Shown: positions 35,001-43,667 of the stretch, in pieces
Numbering within the stretch: the first letter of the stretch is position 1
Layout of the letters: each line of letters starts with the position of its first letter
Origin: Streptomyces sp. H27-H1
Lineage (GTDB): Bacteria > Actinomycetota > Actinomycetes > Streptomycetales > Streptomycetaceae
Assembly: GCF_026627445.1 (NCBI RefSeq)
Contig: NZ_JAPNLJ010000040.1
Span: forward strand, 1 to 64,000
Reading direction: 5' to 3'
Length of the DNA stretch: 64,000 nt
Notes under the pieces: model-generated
What the model saw: the letters and a program-made list of their open reading frames with translations, nothing else
The model's database searches: none
What the model was told of the DNA's origin: nothing
Program-made: the position numbers and the translations under genes

Positions 35001-35954
35001 ATGCCGAATGGTCAGTACGGTCAGCAAGAGACCTCAGCGGGAGGTCAGTGGTACCCCCCGGAGTGGCCCGACCGCATCCGCGCGCTCGCGGACGGCTCGC
35101 TCACCCCGGTGGAACCGAGGCGGGCGGCCACCGTGATGCTGCTGCGCGACACCCCCGACGGCCCCGCCGTGCACATGCTGCGCCGCCGGGTCGAGATGGC
35201 CTTCGCCGGAGGCGCCTACGCGTACCCCGGCGGCGGCGTGGACCCCCGCGACGAGGACCACCTCATCGGCTGGGCGGGCCCGAGCCGCGCCGAGTGGGCC
35301 GAGCGGATGGGCACCGACCCCGCCACCGCCCAGGCGATCGTCTGCGGAGCCGTCCGCGAGACCTTCGAGGAGGCCGGGGTCCTGCTCGCGGGCGAGTCCG
35401 CGGACACCGTCGTCGGCGACACCACCGGCGAGGACTGGGAGGCCGCCCGTGCGGCCCTGGTCGCCCGGGAGCTGTCCTTCGCCGAGTTCCTCGACCGGCG
35501 GGGCCTGGTCCTGCGCTCCGACCTGCTCGGCGCGTGGGCCCGCTGGATCACCCCGGAGTTCGAGCCGCGCCGGTACGACACCTGGTTCTTCGTCGCGGCC
35601 CTCCCCGAAGGCCAGCGCACCCGCAACGCCTCCACCGAGGCCGACCGCACGGTCTGGATCCGCCCCGCCGACGCAGCCGCCGGCTACGACAAGGGCGAGC
35701 TGCTGATGATGCCGCCCACCATCACCACCCTGCGGTCCCTGGAGCCCTACGGGAGCCCCTCCGAGGCCCTCGCCGCGGCCGGCGGCCAGGACCTGGCCCC
35801 GGTCCTCGCCCGGGCCACACTCACGGACGGCGAGCTCGTGCTCAGCTGGCCGGGCCACGACGAGTTCACCAAACGCGTCCGCCTCGCGAACCGGGGCCCC
35901 GCGAACGGCCCCGTGGACCCCGGCCCCGCGAACCCCGGAGGAGCGCCCGCATGA
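35001..35954 (+). CDS. NUDIX hydrolase
   Basis: A 317-residue NUDIX protein. MLRRRVEMAFAGGAYAYPGG leads into a Nudix box that is spread out: GGGVDPRD, then about 38 residues later AVRETFEEAGVLLAG with the metal-binding REtfEEaG core. The RPYD-type arm RRYDTWFFVAALP and a C-terminal helical domain resemble the NUDT19/RNU peroxisomal CoA-diphosphatase group. The stop overlaps the next gene (ATGA). The last 25 residues are Ala/Gly/Pro-rich and low complexity. Confidence 0.9.
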   Translation: MPNGQYGQQETSAGGQWYPPEWPDRIRALADGSLTPVEPRRAATVMLLRDTPDGPAVHMLRRRVEMAFAGGAYAYPGGGVDPRDEDHLIGWAGPSRAEWAERMGTDPATAQAIVCGAVRETFEEAGVLLAGESADTVVGDTTGEDWEAARAALVARELSFAEFLDRRGLVLRSDLLGAWARWITPEFEPRRYDTWFFVAALPEGQRTRNASTEADRTVWIRPADAAAGYDKGELLMMPPTITTLRSLEPYGSPSEALAAAGGQDLAPVLARATLTDGELVLSWPGHDEFTKRVRLANRGPANGPVDPGPANPGGAPA

Positions 35955-36796
35955 CCGATGCCGCCGCCCTGCCCGGCCAGCCCCGCGGAGTCGTCACCTC
36001 CGGACCCGCCACCGCCCGCGCGGTGAACGTCCTGGCCCCGAACGCCTCCGCGATGACCCTCGACGGCACCAACACCTGGCTCGTCTCCGAGCCCGGCTCC
36101 GACCTGGCCGTGGTGATCGACCCCGGCCCGCTGGACGACGTACACCTGCGCGCGGTCGTCGCCGCCGCCGAGGGGGCGGGCAAGCGGGTCGCGCTCACCC
36201 TCCTCACCCACGGACATCCCGATCACGCGGAGGGCGCGGCCCGCTTCGCCGAGCTGACCCGGACGAAGGTCCGCGCCCTGGACCCGGCTCTGCGCCTGGG
36301 CGACGAGGGTCTGGCCGCCGGGGACGTCATCCGCACGGGCGGTCTGGAGCTGCGCGTGGTCCCGACGCCCGGCCACACCGCGGACTCGCTCTGCTTCCAC
36401 CTGCCGGCCGACCGCGCGGTCCTGACCGGTGACACGATCCTGGGGCGCGGCACCACCGTGGTCGCGCACCCCGACGGGCGGCTCGGCGACTACCTGGACT
36501 CCCTGCGCCGGCTGCGCTCGCTGACGGTCGACGACGGCGTCCACACGGTGCTCCCGGGACACGGGCCGGTCCTGGACGACGCGCAGGGCGCGGTCGAGTT
36601 CTACCTCGCCCACCGGGCGCACCGCCTCGCGCAGATCGAGACGGCGGTCGAGAACGGTCTGAGCACCCCCGAGGCGGTCGTCGCCCACGTCTACGCGGAT
36701 GTGGACCGGTCGCTGTGGCCGGCCGCGGAGTGGTCCGTACGCGCGCAGCTGGAGTACCTGCGGGAGCACGGCCTGATCCCGGGGGGTCCCGAGTGA
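35951..36796 (+). CDS. MBL-fold metallo-hydrolase (LACTB2-like)
   Basis: A 281-residue metallo-beta-lactamase-fold protein: HGHPDHAEGA metal motif (about residue 84), PTPGHTADSL, TGDTILGRG, LPGHGP, and a C-terminal winged-helix-like region. This layout matches LACTB2-type proteins, some of which are RNA endonucleases. Translation is coupled to the NUDIX gene; NUDIX plus LACTB2-like pairs are a regular Streptomyces arrangement. Confidence 0.9.
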   Translation: MTDAAALPGQPRGVVTSGPATARAVNVLAPNASAMTLDGTNTWLVSEPGSDLAVVIDPGPLDDVHLRAVVAAAEGAGKRVALTLLTHGHPDHAEGAARFAELTRTKVRALDPALRLGDEGLAAGDVIRTGGLELRVVPTPGHTADSLCFHLPADRAVLTGDTILGRGTTVVAHPDGRLGDYLDSLRRLRSLTVDDGVHTVLPGHGPVLDDAQGAVEFYLAHRAHRLAQIETAVENGLSTPEAVVAHVYADVDRSLWPAAEWSVRAQLEYLREHGLIPGGPE

Positions 36797-36812
36797 GCGG
36801 GCCGCAGCCGAA

Positions 36813-37622
36813 CTATCCCGCCGGACGGGGAGTTTTCGTCCCGTGCCGGGCGGTGTACTCGTCCGCGAGCCACGGGCCGAGGTCCTCGACGTAGGACCGC
36901 AGCACGGCCGGGTCCGCCACCGGGTCCAGCGCGGCGGCGGCCGCGGCGCACATCTGGTCGGCGCGCTCGGGGTAGTACTGCCCGAACACCTCCGCCGACT
37001 CGGTGAGGTCGCTGGTCCAGCCGCCCCACCGGGGCATGACGAGGGTGAATCCGGTCCGCACGAGGTGCCGCGAGACGCCCCGGCACAGCCTGCGGTACTC
37101 CTCCGGCGTGGCCGCCGCCCGGATCCGGTCCCGGACCTGCGGCAGCAGCTCGGCCAGGTCGCCGTTGGTCTCGCGGGCGAGCAGGCCGTCCGGGCGGTAG
37201 CGGGGCAGGTGCTCGGCCAGGTCCGCGCCGAGCAGCGGGGTGCACAGGCAGGCGAGGAACCAGCCGAGGTCGTAACGTTCCTGCTCGCTCAGCAGCCGGT
37301 CCTTGCCGTACAGCAGGATCCCGGCCCCGTCGATCTCCGCGAAGTCCTCGTCGAGGCCGCGTGCCAGTACCTCGGTGGTGTCGCGGTCCTCGTCGCAGGG
37401 CGCGTGGTGCAGGGCGATCAGCAGGTCGAGGTCGGACCGCCCGTACCGGGCGCTCCCGCGCGGCACGGACCCGTACAGGTAGGCGCTGTGCAGCCGTTGC
37501 CCGTACGCCTCACCGATCCGCGCCCGCGCGGCGGCGACGAGCCCGCGGAACTCGGCCGGCACCTGCCCGAGTGAGCCTTCGCGCTCGAAGTACCCGTACG
37601 CGTCGAGGCCTCTGTGCTCCAT
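36813..37622 (-). CDS. Nucleotidyltransferase (aminoglycoside adenylyltransferase-like)
   Basis: A 269-residue protein with an N-terminal nucleotidyltransferase fold: AYLYGSVPRGSARYGRSDLD (GSxxRG-x6-SDLD, about residues 47-66) supplies the two metal-binding carboxylates. The C-terminal part is helical (DUF4111-like). Related enzymes adenylylate aminoglycosides, but many homologues have unknown substrates. ATG 37622 gives MEHRGLDAYGYFE. Convergent with the MBL gene, 16 bases apart. Confidence 0.82.
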   Translation of the reverse strand: MEHRGLDAYGYFEREGSLGQVPAEFRGLVAAARARIGEAYGQRLHSAYLYGSVPRGSARYGRSDLDLLIALHHAPCDEDRDTTEVLARGLDEDFAEIDGAGILLYGKDRLLSEQERYDLGWFLACLCTPLLGADLAEHLPRYRPDGLLARETNGDLAELLPQVRDRIRAAATPEEYRRLCRGVSRHLVRTGFTLVMPRWGGWTSDLTESAEVFGQYYPERADQMCAAAAAALDPVADPAVLRSYVEDLGPWLADEYTARHGTKTPRPAG

Positions 37623-37711
37623 GGGTCCACTGTGCCCCCACTCCGGCCGCGTGCGTCCGGCCGAAACGCCGGGCATGAAATGGGCCCCGACGAAAAGGGG
37701 CCTTGACGAAA

Positions 37712-37740
37712 AGGGGCCCCGCCCACCGGGCGGGACCCCT
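37712..37740 (-). terminator. Terminator downstream of crp
   Basis: AGGGG.CCCGCCC (37712-37724) pairs with GGGCGGGACCCCT (37728-37740), three-base loop, followed on the minus strand by TTTTCGTC. It lies 19 bases after the crp stop. Confidence 0.8.
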
Positions 37741-37758
37741 CTACGAAGACTGCGGACG

Positions 37759-38433
37759 TCAGCGCGAGCGCTTCGCCAGCCGCTCCACGTCCAGCAGGAT
37801 CACGGCACGCGCCTCGAGGCGGAGCCATCCGCGCCCCGCGAAGTCGGCCAGAGCCTTGTTCACGGTCTCGCGCGACGCGCCGACGAGCTGGGCCAGCTCC
37901 TCCTGCGTGAGGTCGTGCACGACGTGGATGCCCTCTTCCGACTGCACGCCGAAGCGGCGCGACAGGTCGAGGAGCGCACGGGCCACCCGGCCCGGAACGT
38001 CGGAGAAGACCAGGTCGGACATCTGGTCGTTGGTCTTGCGCAGGCGCCGCGCGACGGCGCGCAGCAGCGCGGTCGCCACCTCGGGCCGGGCGTTCAGCCA
38101 CGGCTGGAGGTCTCCGTGACCCAGGCCGAGCAGCTTGACCTCGGTCAGGGCGGTGGCGGTGGCGGTGCGCGGGCCCGGGTCGAACAGCGACAGCTCGCCG
38201 ATCAGCTCTCCGGGGCCGAGGACGGCCAGCATGTTCTCGCGCCCGTCGGGGGAAGTGCGGTGCAGCTTCACCTTGCCCTCGGTGACCACGTAGAGCCGGT
38301 CACCGGGGTCGCCCTCGTGGAACAGGGCGTCACCGCGCGCGAGGGTCACCTCGCCCATGGAGGCGCGGAGCTCCGCGGCCTGCTCGTCATCGAGCGCCGC
38401 GAAGAGCGGGGCACGCCGCAGTACGTCGTCCAC
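37759..38433 (-). CDS. crp: Crp/Fnr family transcriptional regulator
   Basis: A 224-residue cAMP receptor protein: cyclic-nucleotide domain (EGDPGDRLYVVTEGKVKL, GPGELIGELSLFDPGPRTAT with the cAMP-contacting E and R), hinge helix, and C-terminal winged helix (DLTQEELAQLVGASRETVNKAL). In Streptomyces Crp controls germination and antibiotic clusters. GTG 38433 start. A possible own site lies 65 bases upstream. Confidence 0.94.
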   Translation of the reverse strand: MDDVLRRAPLFAALDDEQAAELRASMGEVTLARGDALFHEGDPGDRLYVVTEGKVKLHRTSPDGRENMLAVLGPGELIGELSLFDPGPRTATATALTEVKLLGLGHGDLQPWLNARPEVATALLRAVARRLRKTNDQMSDLVFSDVPGRVARALLDLSRRFGVQSEEGIHVVHDLTQEELAQLVGASRETVNKALADFAGRGWLRLEARAVILLDVERLAKRSR

Positions 38434-38831
38434 GAGTCTCTCTCCTATGTCGACCAGCCAGGGGATCGGTCCCCCATTTTGCCGGACGGCTCAAACAGTG
38501 CGATCAATCACGTTCATCACAAGGATGCCGGACGTACGGGTGTGCTGTGCGGCGAGAGGCCTATCGGGGTGGTGTTACCTGAGGTCCGGGGCGGGTCTGG
38601 CCGCCGTGCCCCGGACCGGCCGGGCGTCCAACAGGCCGGTGAGAGCACAGGCCAAGGGGTCCGGGGGAGTGACCGCGGCAGTGAATTCAGCCGTGGGCGA
38701 ACACGGCTCGTCGGGGGCCCTCCCGGAGCAGTCACCCCGGCTCCAGGGCAAAACTTCGGCCAAGAAACCCCGGCCGGGCCGGAGGTCACGTCCGGCCACG
38801 GGCGGAGGGCTGTCCGGCGTAGCCTTCGGGG
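38434..38831. promoter_or_regulatory. crp-nth divergent intergenic region with a candidate Crp site
   Basis: A 398-base interval without a convincing gene. Near crp (38498-38511) is GTGCGATCAATCAC, close to the GTG-N6-GN-CAC form I recall for Streptomyces Crp sites, with A in place of the first fixed G. This would fit autoregulation. The half next to nth (38600-38830) is GC-rich and shows no clear signals. Confidence 0.4.
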
Positions 38832-39641
38832 ATGGCAGAGAGCAAGGTCAAGAAGGACGGGGCGAAGCCGGAGAGCCACCTGGCGATGGTGCGGCGGGCG
38901 CGCAGGATCAACCGGGAGCTGGCCGAGGTCTACCCGTACGCGCATCCGGAGCTCGACTTCCGCAACTCCTTCGAGCTGCTGGTCGCCACCGTCCTGTCCG
39001 CGCAGACCACCGACCTGCGCGTGAACCAGACGACCCCGGCCCTCTTCGCCGCCTATCCGACCCCCGAAGACATGGCCGGAGCCGATCCCGAGGCGCTGGA
39101 GGAGATCATCCGGCCGACCGGGTTCTTCCGGGCGAAGGCCAAGTCCCTCCTCGGTCTCTCGCAGGCGCTGCGCGACAACTTCGGCGGCGAGGTGCCGGGC
39201 CGGATCGAGGACCTGGTGACGCTCCCCGGGGTGGGCCGCAAGACGGCGAACGTGGTCCTCGGCAACGCCTTCGGCGTCCCCGGGATCACGGTTGACACCC
39301 ACTTCGGCCGACTGGTGCGGCGCTGGAAGTGGACCGAGCAGGAGGACCCGGAGAAGGTCGAGGCGGAGATCTGCGCGATCTTCCCGAAGAGCGAGTGGAC
39401 GATGCTGTCGCACCGCGTCGTCTTCCACGGCCGCCGGATCTGCCACTCCCGCAAGCCCGCCTGCGGGGCCTGCCCGATCGCTCCGCTCTGCCCGGCCTAC
39501 GGGGAGGGCGAGACCGATCCGGAGAAGGCGGCGATGCTCCTGAAGTACGAGAAGGGCGGCCAGCCCGGCCAGCGCCTGAGCCCGCCGCCGGACTACCCGG
39601 GCCTGCCCGCGCCGGCCCGATCCGCCCCGGCAGGCGCCTGA
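38832..39641 (+). CDS. nth: Endonuclease III
   Basis: A 269-residue DNA glycosylase/AP lyase. Helix-hairpin-helix LVTLPGVGRKTANVVLGNAF holds the catalytic lysine, TVDTHFGRL holds the catalytic aspartate, and the iron-sulfur cluster motif C-x6-C-x2-C-x5-C is CHSRKPACGACPIAPLC. It excises oxidised pyrimidines. N-terminal Lys-rich leader and a disordered C-terminal tail are longer than in E. coli (211 residues). Confidence 0.96.
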   Translation: MAESKVKKDGAKPESHLAMVRRARRINRELAEVYPYAHPELDFRNSFELLVATVLSAQTTDLRVNQTTPALFAAYPTPEDMAGADPEALEEIIRPTGFFRAKAKSLLGLSQALRDNFGGEVPGRIEDLVTLPGVGRKTANVVLGNAFGVPGITVDTHFGRLVRRWKWTEQEDPEKVEAEICAIFPKSEWTMLSHRVVFHGRRICHSRKPACGACPIAPLCPAYGEGETDPEKAAMLLKYEKGGQPGQRLSPPPDYPGLPAPARSAPAGA

Positions 39642-39785
39642 GTCCCCTGCGGGGCCTCCCGGACGCCCTGGGGGCGTTCGAGGGGTCCGGGTGCGGAGCC
39701 CGGCAGCAGAGCCGCACCCGTAAGGAACGAATCACTACCCGCGCCGCGTTTGCCGGTGTGTGGGGGAACACGGACAGGGGTGCCC

Positions 39786-40586
39786 ATGACCGAGGCCACG
39801 CAGAACCGCCGGGCGGACGCCGCCGGGCCCGGCGCGGGCGCCGCGCCCGAGGATCCGTACGAAGCTCGCTACGGGGCCCTGCACGAGGCCACGCACGACG
39901 CGCCGAGGGGTCGGCGCGGCAGCACGGCCCTGCTCACCCGCGGCCTGCCCGGCTGGCTGGACCCCGTCGTCGAGGCGGCCCGGACGGTGCGGCCCACCCA
40001 GCTCAGCCGGTTCCTGCCGCCGGAGGACGGGCGAGGCCGCCAGTCCGCCGTGCTGATCCTCTTCGGCGAGGGCCCCCGCGGTCCCGAGCTGCTGCTGATG
40101 GAGCGGGCCGGCACCCTGCGCTCGCACCCCGGCCAGCCCTCCTTCCCCGGGGGCGCCCTGGACCCCGAGGACGGCGACCCGCACACCACCGGCCCGCTGC
40201 GCGCCGCCCTGCGCGAGGCCGAGGAGGAGACCGGCCTGGACCCCGCCGGGGTCCAGCTCTTCGGAGTGCTGCCCCGGCTCTACATCCCGGTCAGCGAGTT
40301 CGTCGTGACCCCGGTGCTCGGCTGGTGGCGCGCCCCCAGCCCGGTCGGCGTGGTCGACCCGGCCGAGACCGCCCGGGTCTTCACGGTGCCCGTGGCCGAT
40401 CTCACGGACCCGGAGCACCGGGTCACCGTCGTCCACCCAGGCGGCTTCCACGGCCCGGCCTTCACCGTGGAATCGGCTCTGGTCTGGGGTTTCACCGCCG
40501 GGGTGATCGACCGGATCCTGCACTTCGCCGGCTGGGAGCGTCCCTGGGACCGGGCCCGGGAAGTCCCGCTCGACTGGACCGCATGA
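39786..40586 (+). CDS. NUDIX hydrolase, CoA pyrophosphatase (NudL-like)
   Basis: A 266-residue protein with the CoA-specific signature LLMERAGTLRSHPGQPSFPG, matching LLTxRSxxLxxHxGQxxFPGG, and the Nudix core LREAEEETGLDP. It would split CoA to 3',5'-ADP and 4'-phosphopantetheine. ATG 39786 fits the neighbouring pattern; an upstream in-frame start at 39750 has no ribosome binding site. It is four bases from the MarP-like gene, so likely co-transcribed with it and perhaps nth. Confidence 0.9.
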   Translation: MTEATQNRRADAAGPGAGAAPEDPYEARYGALHEATHDAPRGRRGSTALLTRGLPGWLDPVVEAARTVRPTQLSRFLPPEDGRGRQSAVLILFGEGPRGPELLLMERAGTLRSHPGQPSFPGGALDPEDGDPHTTGPLRAALREAEEETGLDPAGVQLFGVLPRLYIPVSEFVVTPVLGWWRAPSPVGVVDPAETARVFTVPVADLTDPEHRVTVVHPGGFHGPAFTVESALVWGFTAGVIDRILHFAGWERPWDRAREVPLDWTA

Positions 40587-40590
40587 GACG

Positions 40591-41802
40591 GTGGCCCCTG
40601 TGAACGTGCTGGACATCTTGTTGCTGCTCGCCGCCGTATGGTTCGCGATCGTCGGCTACCGCCAGGGGTTCGTCGTCGGCATCCTGTCGGTGATCGGCTT
40701 CCTCGGCGGTGGTCTCATCGCCGTGTCCCTGCTGCCCCTGATCTGGGACCGGGTCACCGACAACGGCACCCAGGTGTCCACCACGGTCGTCGTCATCGCC
40801 GTGGTGGTGATCATCATCTGTGCCTCGATCGGCCAGGCGCTCACCACCCACCTGGGCAGCAAGCTCCGGCGCCACATCACGTGGTCCCCGGCCCGCGCGC
40901 TCGACGCGACGGGCGGCGCCCTGGTGAACGTGGTCGCGATGCTGCTGGTGGCCTGGCTGATCGGCTCCGCGCTCGCCGGTACGTCACTTCCCACGCTGGG
41001 CAAGGAAGTCCGCAACTCCAAGGTGCTCCTCGGCGTCTCCAGGGTGCTCCCGGCGCAGGCGAACACCTGGTTCTCGGACTTCAGCTCCACCCTGGCCCGC
41101 AACGGCTTCCCACAGGTCTTCAGCCCGTTCTCCAACGAGCCGATCACCGAGGTCAATCCCCCCGATCCGGCGCTCGCGAACAGCCCCGTCGCCGAGCAGG
41201 CCAAGCGGTCGATCGTGAAGGTCGTCGGCACGGCGCCCGCGTGCAGCAAGGTGCTGGAGGGCACCGGCTTCGTCTTCGCACCGGGCAAGGTGATGACCAA
41301 CGCACACGTCGTCGGCGGGGTCACCGAGCCGACCGTGCAGATCGGCGGCGAGGGCAAGCTCTACGACGCCAAGGTCGTGCTCTACGACTGGGAGCGCGAC
41401 ATCGCCGTGCTGGACGTGCCCAGGCTGAAGGCGCCCGCACTGGAGTTCACCGACAAGGACGCGGCGAGCGGCAGCGACGCCATCGTCGCGGGCTTCCCGG
41501 AGAACGGTTCGTACGACGTCCGCTCGGCGCGGGTCCGCGGCCGGATCAACGCCAACGGCCCGGACATCTACCACCGCGGAACCGTGCGAAGGGACGTCTA
41601 CTCCCTGTTCGCGACGGTCCGCCAGGGCAACTCCGGCGGCCCGCTGCTGACGCCCGAGGGCAAGGTCTACGGGGTCGTCTTCGCGAAATCCCTCGACGAT
41701 CCCAACACCGGTTACGCCCTGACCGCGGACGAGGTCCGCGACGACATCCAGACCGGGAAGGCCGCGGACCGGCGGGTCGGCAGCCAGGGTTGCGCCCTCT
41801 GA
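40591..41802 (+). CDS. MarP-like membrane serine protease (CvpA domain + trypsin fold)
   Basis: A 403-residue protein. Four N-terminal helices form a CvpA domain (residues about 5-130). The periplasmic-type chymotrypsin domain has His239 (VMTNAHVVGG), Asp270 (WERDIAVLD) and Ser348 (RQGNSGGPL), so it is complete. Cys218 and the penultimate-region cysteine (SQGCAL) match the disulfide that regulates mycobacterial MarP, an acid-resistance protease. GTG 40591 is used; GTG 40600 is an alternative three codons later. Confidence 0.92.
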   Translation: MAPVNVLDILLLLAAVWFAIVGYRQGFVVGILSVIGFLGGGLIAVSLLPLIWDRVTDNGTQVSTTVVVIAVVVIIICASIGQALTTHLGSKLRRHITWSPARALDATGGALVNVVAMLLVAWLIGSALAGTSLPTLGKEVRNSKVLLGVSRVLPAQANTWFSDFSSTLARNGFPQVFSPFSNEPITEVNPPDPALANSPVAEQAKRSIVKVVGTAPACSKVLEGTGFVFAPGKVMTNAHVVGGVTEPTVQIGGEGKLYDAKVVLYDWERDIAVLDVPRLKAPALEFTDKDAASGSDAIVAGFPENGSYDVRSARVRGRINANGPDIYHRGTVRRDVYSLFATVRQGNSGGPLLTPEGKVYGVVFAKSLDDPNTGYALTADEVRDDIQTGKAADRRVGSQGCAL

Positions 41803-42190
41803 GTCCCCGGGGGGCCCTACGGAGCCCTGCAGGGCTTCCCGGGCCCTGTCGGTCCTCGTGACCGCCCGGGCGCCCCGGAAGCCCTGCGGGGTCAGTGCCT
41901 ACGTGCGCTGGTGCCTGAGCCGGGCGGAGACCCAGCGGGCCCGCCGGCGCAGAATGCGTGGAATCCCTAGTCGGGGGTCGTCGTGGCCTTCGCGGCCCTG
42001 CCCCCTGTGCGTGCCCGGCGTGACCGTCGAGCGGCGTTCGTGTGCGGTGTCACCGTAGTCGTGCGTCCAGCTCATACTCCGAGCTGTGCCCGGGCCCCAA
42101 GGTCGGTAATCGCGTTGGGGGCGGCCAATTGGCCTATGCGTCAGGCAATTGAACGGTTGTCATATAAACGGCGTGTGAGGATCGGTCAGC
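41803..42190. other. 388-base convergent intergenic region
   Basis: It lies between convergent genes. A palindrome GCCCTGCAGGGC (41824-41835) sits soon after the protease stop and could end transcription. A notably AT-richer patch (42120-42175, with CAATTGGCC and CATATAAACGG) does not match a gene. I see no supported coding sequence or RNA. Confidence 0.5.
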
Positions 42191-43159
42191 TCAGCGGTCC
42201 GGCTCGGGATCCTTCAGCCAGTTGACCAGCTCGGTCGAGAAGGCCGCCGGGTCCTCCTCGTGAGGGAAGTGCCCGAGCCCGTCGAAGAGCCGCCAGCGGT
42301 ACGGGGCTTCGACGTACTGCCCGGACCCCGCCGAACTACGCGTACGCATCACCGGATCGAGCGAGCCGTGCAGGTGCAGGGTCGGTACCCGTACCGGCCG
42401 CTTCATGCGCCGGTTGAACTGCAGACCGTCGGGCCGGGCCATGGACCGCATCATCCAGCGGTACGGCTCGACCGAGCAGTGCGCCGTGGAAGGGATGCAC
42501 ATCGCGCGCTGGTACACCGCAACGTCGTCCTCCTCGGGGAGCCGCGGGCCCGACCAGTCCCGGATCAGTTCGCCGACGAGCGCCCCGCCGTCGGCGACGA
42601 GCTGACGCTCGGGCACGAACGGCCGCTGGAAGCCCCAGATGTGCGAACTGGCCCGGGTCTGACCGAAGTCCGACAGCATCGCGGAGCGCCAGCGGCGCGG
42701 GTGCGGCATCGAGGACACCACCAGCCGGCGCACCAGCTTCGGCCGCATCACCGCCGCCGTCCAGGCGAGGTAGCCGCCCAGGTCGTGCCCGACGAGGGCG
42801 GCGTCGGGCTCGCCGAGGGACCGTACGACCCCGGTGATGTCGAGCGCCAGGTTCGCCGGGTCGTAGCCGCGCGGGGTGCGGTCGCTGCCGCCCACCCCGC
42901 GCAGGTCCATCGCGACGGCCCGGTAGCCCGCGTCGGCGAGGGCGGTCATCTGGTGCCGCCACGTCCACCAGAACTGCGGGAACCCGTGCAGGAGCAGCAC
43001 CAGGGGTCCGTCACCCAGTTCGGCGACGTGGAACCGCGCCCCGTTCGCCGCGACGTCCCGGTGGGTCACCGCTCGCCCGCCCGGGATGTCGATCCGTACC
43101 GCCGTGGCGGCGGTGGGAGGCGTACCGGATGTGCCGGAATCGGACGAGGGCGCTGTCAT
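42191..43159 (-). CDS. Alpha/beta hydrolase, epoxide hydrolase type
   Basis: A 322-residue alpha/beta hydrolase: oxyanion HGFPQFWWTW, nucleophile Asp in LVGHDLGGYLAW, catalytic His in LGHFPHEEDP. An aspartate nucleophile together with HGFP is typical of epoxide hydrolases and haloalkane dehalogenases. The two ring-opening tyrosines cannot be confirmed by eye. The start overlaps the preceding holin-X gene (ATGA), so they form an operon, as often seen next to nhaA in Streptomyces. Confidence 0.9.
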   Translation of the reverse strand: MTAPSSDSGTSGTPPTAATAVRIDIPGGRAVTHRDVAANGARFHVAELGDGPLVLLLHGFPQFWWTWRHQMTALADAGYRAVAMDLRGVGGSDRTPRGYDPANLALDITGVVRSLGEPDAALVGHDLGGYLAWTAAVMRPKLVRRLVVSSMPHPRRWRSAMLSDFGQTRASSHIWGFQRPFVPERQLVADGGALVGELIRDWSGPRLPEEDDVAVYQRAMCIPSTAHCSVEPYRWMMRSMARPDGLQFNRRMKRPVRVPTLHLHGSLDPVMRTRSSAGSGQYVEAPYRWRLFDGLGHFPHEEDPAAFSTELVNWLKDPEPDR

Positions 43160-43614
43160 GAGGACGAGCGTGCCACACCCACGGCGTTGTCACTGACCGA
43201 GCGGGCGTGGGGCTTGACGGTGCCGACGAGGGCCGCCGTCTCCTTGACCGAGGCGATGGTCTTCACCGGCGGCTTGATCTTCTTGAACTTCGCCAGGGCG
43301 ATCAGACCGATCACTCCCGCCAGCAGCCAGAACGCCACACCGACGATCAGGAAGGACCAGGCCAGCCCGAGCCCGAGGTTGTGGATCCCGTACGCCGCCG
43401 CGAAGCTCAGCACCGGCAGCGAGAAGAGGAGGAGCACGCCCGCGACGACGGCGGCGCCGCTGCCGATGCCCGCGCGCTTGACGTCCTGCTTGATCTCCAC
43501 CTTGGCGAGGGCGATCTCGTCGTGCACCAGGGCGGACATCTCGGCGGTGGCCGAGGCGACCAGCTGGCCGAGTGTGCGCTCGGCTCCCGGGGCCCCGTGG
43601 TCCACTGCGCTCAT
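43156..43614 (-). CDS. Actinobacterial holin-X family membrane protein
   Basis: A 152-residue protein: an N-terminal amphipathic part (TLGQLVASATAEMSALVHDE, IALAKVEIKQDVKRAG) and two membrane helices (SGAAVVAGVLLLFSLPVLSF, LAWSFLIVGVAFWLLAGVIG). This is the phage_holin_3_6/DUF1469 type, a chromosomal membrane protein not otherwise connected with phage here. GAGGGAGA precedes ATG 43614. Confidence 0.88.
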   Translation of the reverse strand: MSAVDHGAPGAERTLGQLVASATAEMSALVHDEIALAKVEIKQDVKRAGIGSGAAVVAGVLLLFSLPVLSFAAAYGIHNLGLGLAWSFLIVGVAFWLLAGVIGLIALAKFKKIKPPVKTIASVKETAALVGTVKPHARSVSDNAVGVARSSS

Positions 43615-43667
43615 CGATCTCTCCCTCTGTCGTCCGACTGCGACGGCTGTCCTGTCGTCAGTTCAGA

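Noticed and set aside
43156..43614. Holin-X protein as a sign of a prophage
   Set aside because: This DUF1469-type family is a chromosomal actinobacterial membrane protein in an operon with a hydrolase near nhaA; no phage genes are near.
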